Part shown: positions 7,458 through 7,726 of the stretch, piece after piece | How positions within the stretch are numbered: position 1 is the stretch's first letter | Layout: every line of letters starts with the position of its first letter | Assembly (NCBI GenBank): GCA_003249585.1 | Contig: QKIM01000180.1 | Location: 1-7,726, forward strand | Direction: 5' to 3' | DNA from: Deltaproteobacteria bacterium | GTDB taxonomy: Bacteria > Myxococcota_A > Polyangia > HGW-17 | Length of the DNA: 7,726 nt | The notes under the pieces: generated by a model | What the model was told of the DNA's origin: nothing | Seen by the model: only the letters and a program-made list of their open reading frames with translations | The model's database searches: none | Program-made: the position numbers and the translations under genes

Positions 7458-7726
7458 TCAATGCCTTACAGCATCCCAACTCTCTTCTTCCCCATACACC
7501 TTTGACCCACCATGGTGCCCTTGATGGCGCGATGATGGCGCGGTGATGGCGCCCCTTCCAGACGGCAACCTTTTTGCCGCAGCGTTGGCTGCCTCTCTCT
7601 GAGCATTGGCTGCAATGTGCGTGTATACCATCATGGTGACCCTGATGTCGCTATGCCCAGCCATGTCTTGCACGATCCTCGGGGAAACGCCAATAGTGGT
7701 AAGCAACGAAATGTACGTGTGGCGAA
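7458..7726 (-). CDS. Tyrosine recombinase (phage-type integrase), C-terminal part, cut by the window edge
   Basis: Only the last 88 codons are visible; the gene continues past position 7726 and stops at TGA (7458-7460). Translation from the edge begins RHTYISLL, the conserved box carrying the second catalytic Arg (codon 7722-7724). It continues to AGHSD with catalytic His (codon 7653-7655) and VYTHI with the presumed nucleophilic Tyr (codon 7623-7625). Spacing and context match the phage integrase family. A tail of about 54 residues follows the Tyr, first Ala/Arg-rich (AANAQREAANAAAKRL) and then low in complexity. The gene converges on tRNA-Arg(TCT), indicating one end of a prophage or genomic island. 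Its base composition looks less GC-rich than the host-like genes to the left, consistent with transfer. The internal TTG at 7704-7706 is not a start; the conserved box lies upstream of it. Confidence 0.88.
   Translation of the reverse strand, partial: RHTYISLLTTIGVSPRIVQDMAGHSDIRVTMMVYTHIAANAQREAANAAAKRLPSGRGAITAPSSRHQGHHGGSKVYGEEESWDAVRH
7522..7552. repeat. Three TGATGGCGC units at 11-bp spacing
   Basis: The 9-mer TGATGGCGC occurs at 7522-7530, 7533-7541 and 7544-7552, an exact 11-bp period close to one helical turn. It lies inside the 3' end of the integrase gene, in the poorly conserved tail. Because 11 is not a multiple of 3, the copies encode different residues, so protein selection does not explain them. 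They could be arm-type integrase or excisionase binding sites; that is inference. Confidence 0.5.

Overview
The window is GC-rich bacterial DNA: five complete plus-strand protein genes, two tRNA genes, and the 3' end of a minus-strand integrase gene that runs off the right edge. Coding third positions are overwhelmingly G or C, Shine-Dalgarno sequences are strong, and start codons are ATG. The import system looks like that of a Gram-negative bacterium. I cannot name the taxon; a GC-rich deltaproteobacterial-type or similar lineage fits, but that is a guess.

Layout. (1) Positions 1-162 form a regulatory region with a sigma70-like promoter, a repeat/palindrome cluster that looks like an operator, and a leader hairpin. 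(2) Positions 163-5143 hold a tightly packed four-gene operon for an ABC carbohydrate importer: ATPase (MalK type), solute-binding protein (MalE type), and two permeases (MalF and MalG type). Gaps are 3, -1 and -1 bases, so translation is probably coupled. Similarity to maltose/maltodextrin importers is clear in all four, especially the MalE-like GPDIFIFGHDR segment and the MalG C-terminus LTAGGVKG. The substrate is still an inference. (3) Positions 5144-5440 are noncoding, with several short dyads and a perfect TATAAT box just ahead of the next gene. (4) Positions 5441-6943 encode a stand-alone cobalamin-binding radical SAM enzyme of unknown substrate. (5) Positions 6944-7232 are noncoding and end in a good tRNA promoter. 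(6) tRNA-Pro(TGG) and tRNA-Arg(TCT) follow, then a strong intrinsic terminator. (7) The C-terminal 88 codons of a tyrosine recombinase read back toward the tRNA-Arg gene. This is the classical arrangement for one end of an integrated element.

How it fits together. The binding protein, apparently tethered to the membrane, should capture an oligosaccharide and pass it to the MalF/MalG-type pair, driven by the MalK-type ATPase dimer. The oddest part is the MalF-type subunit. It lacks the large P2 loop found in E. coli MalF at the usual place, yet carries an unrelated-looking extracytoplasmic domain of about 140 residues between two extra N-terminal membrane helices. I found no proof of a wholly new system. 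The best leads are this permease ectodomain, the tethered cysteine-containing binding protein, the operator-like cluster upstream, and the unseen cargo of the element beyond the right edge.
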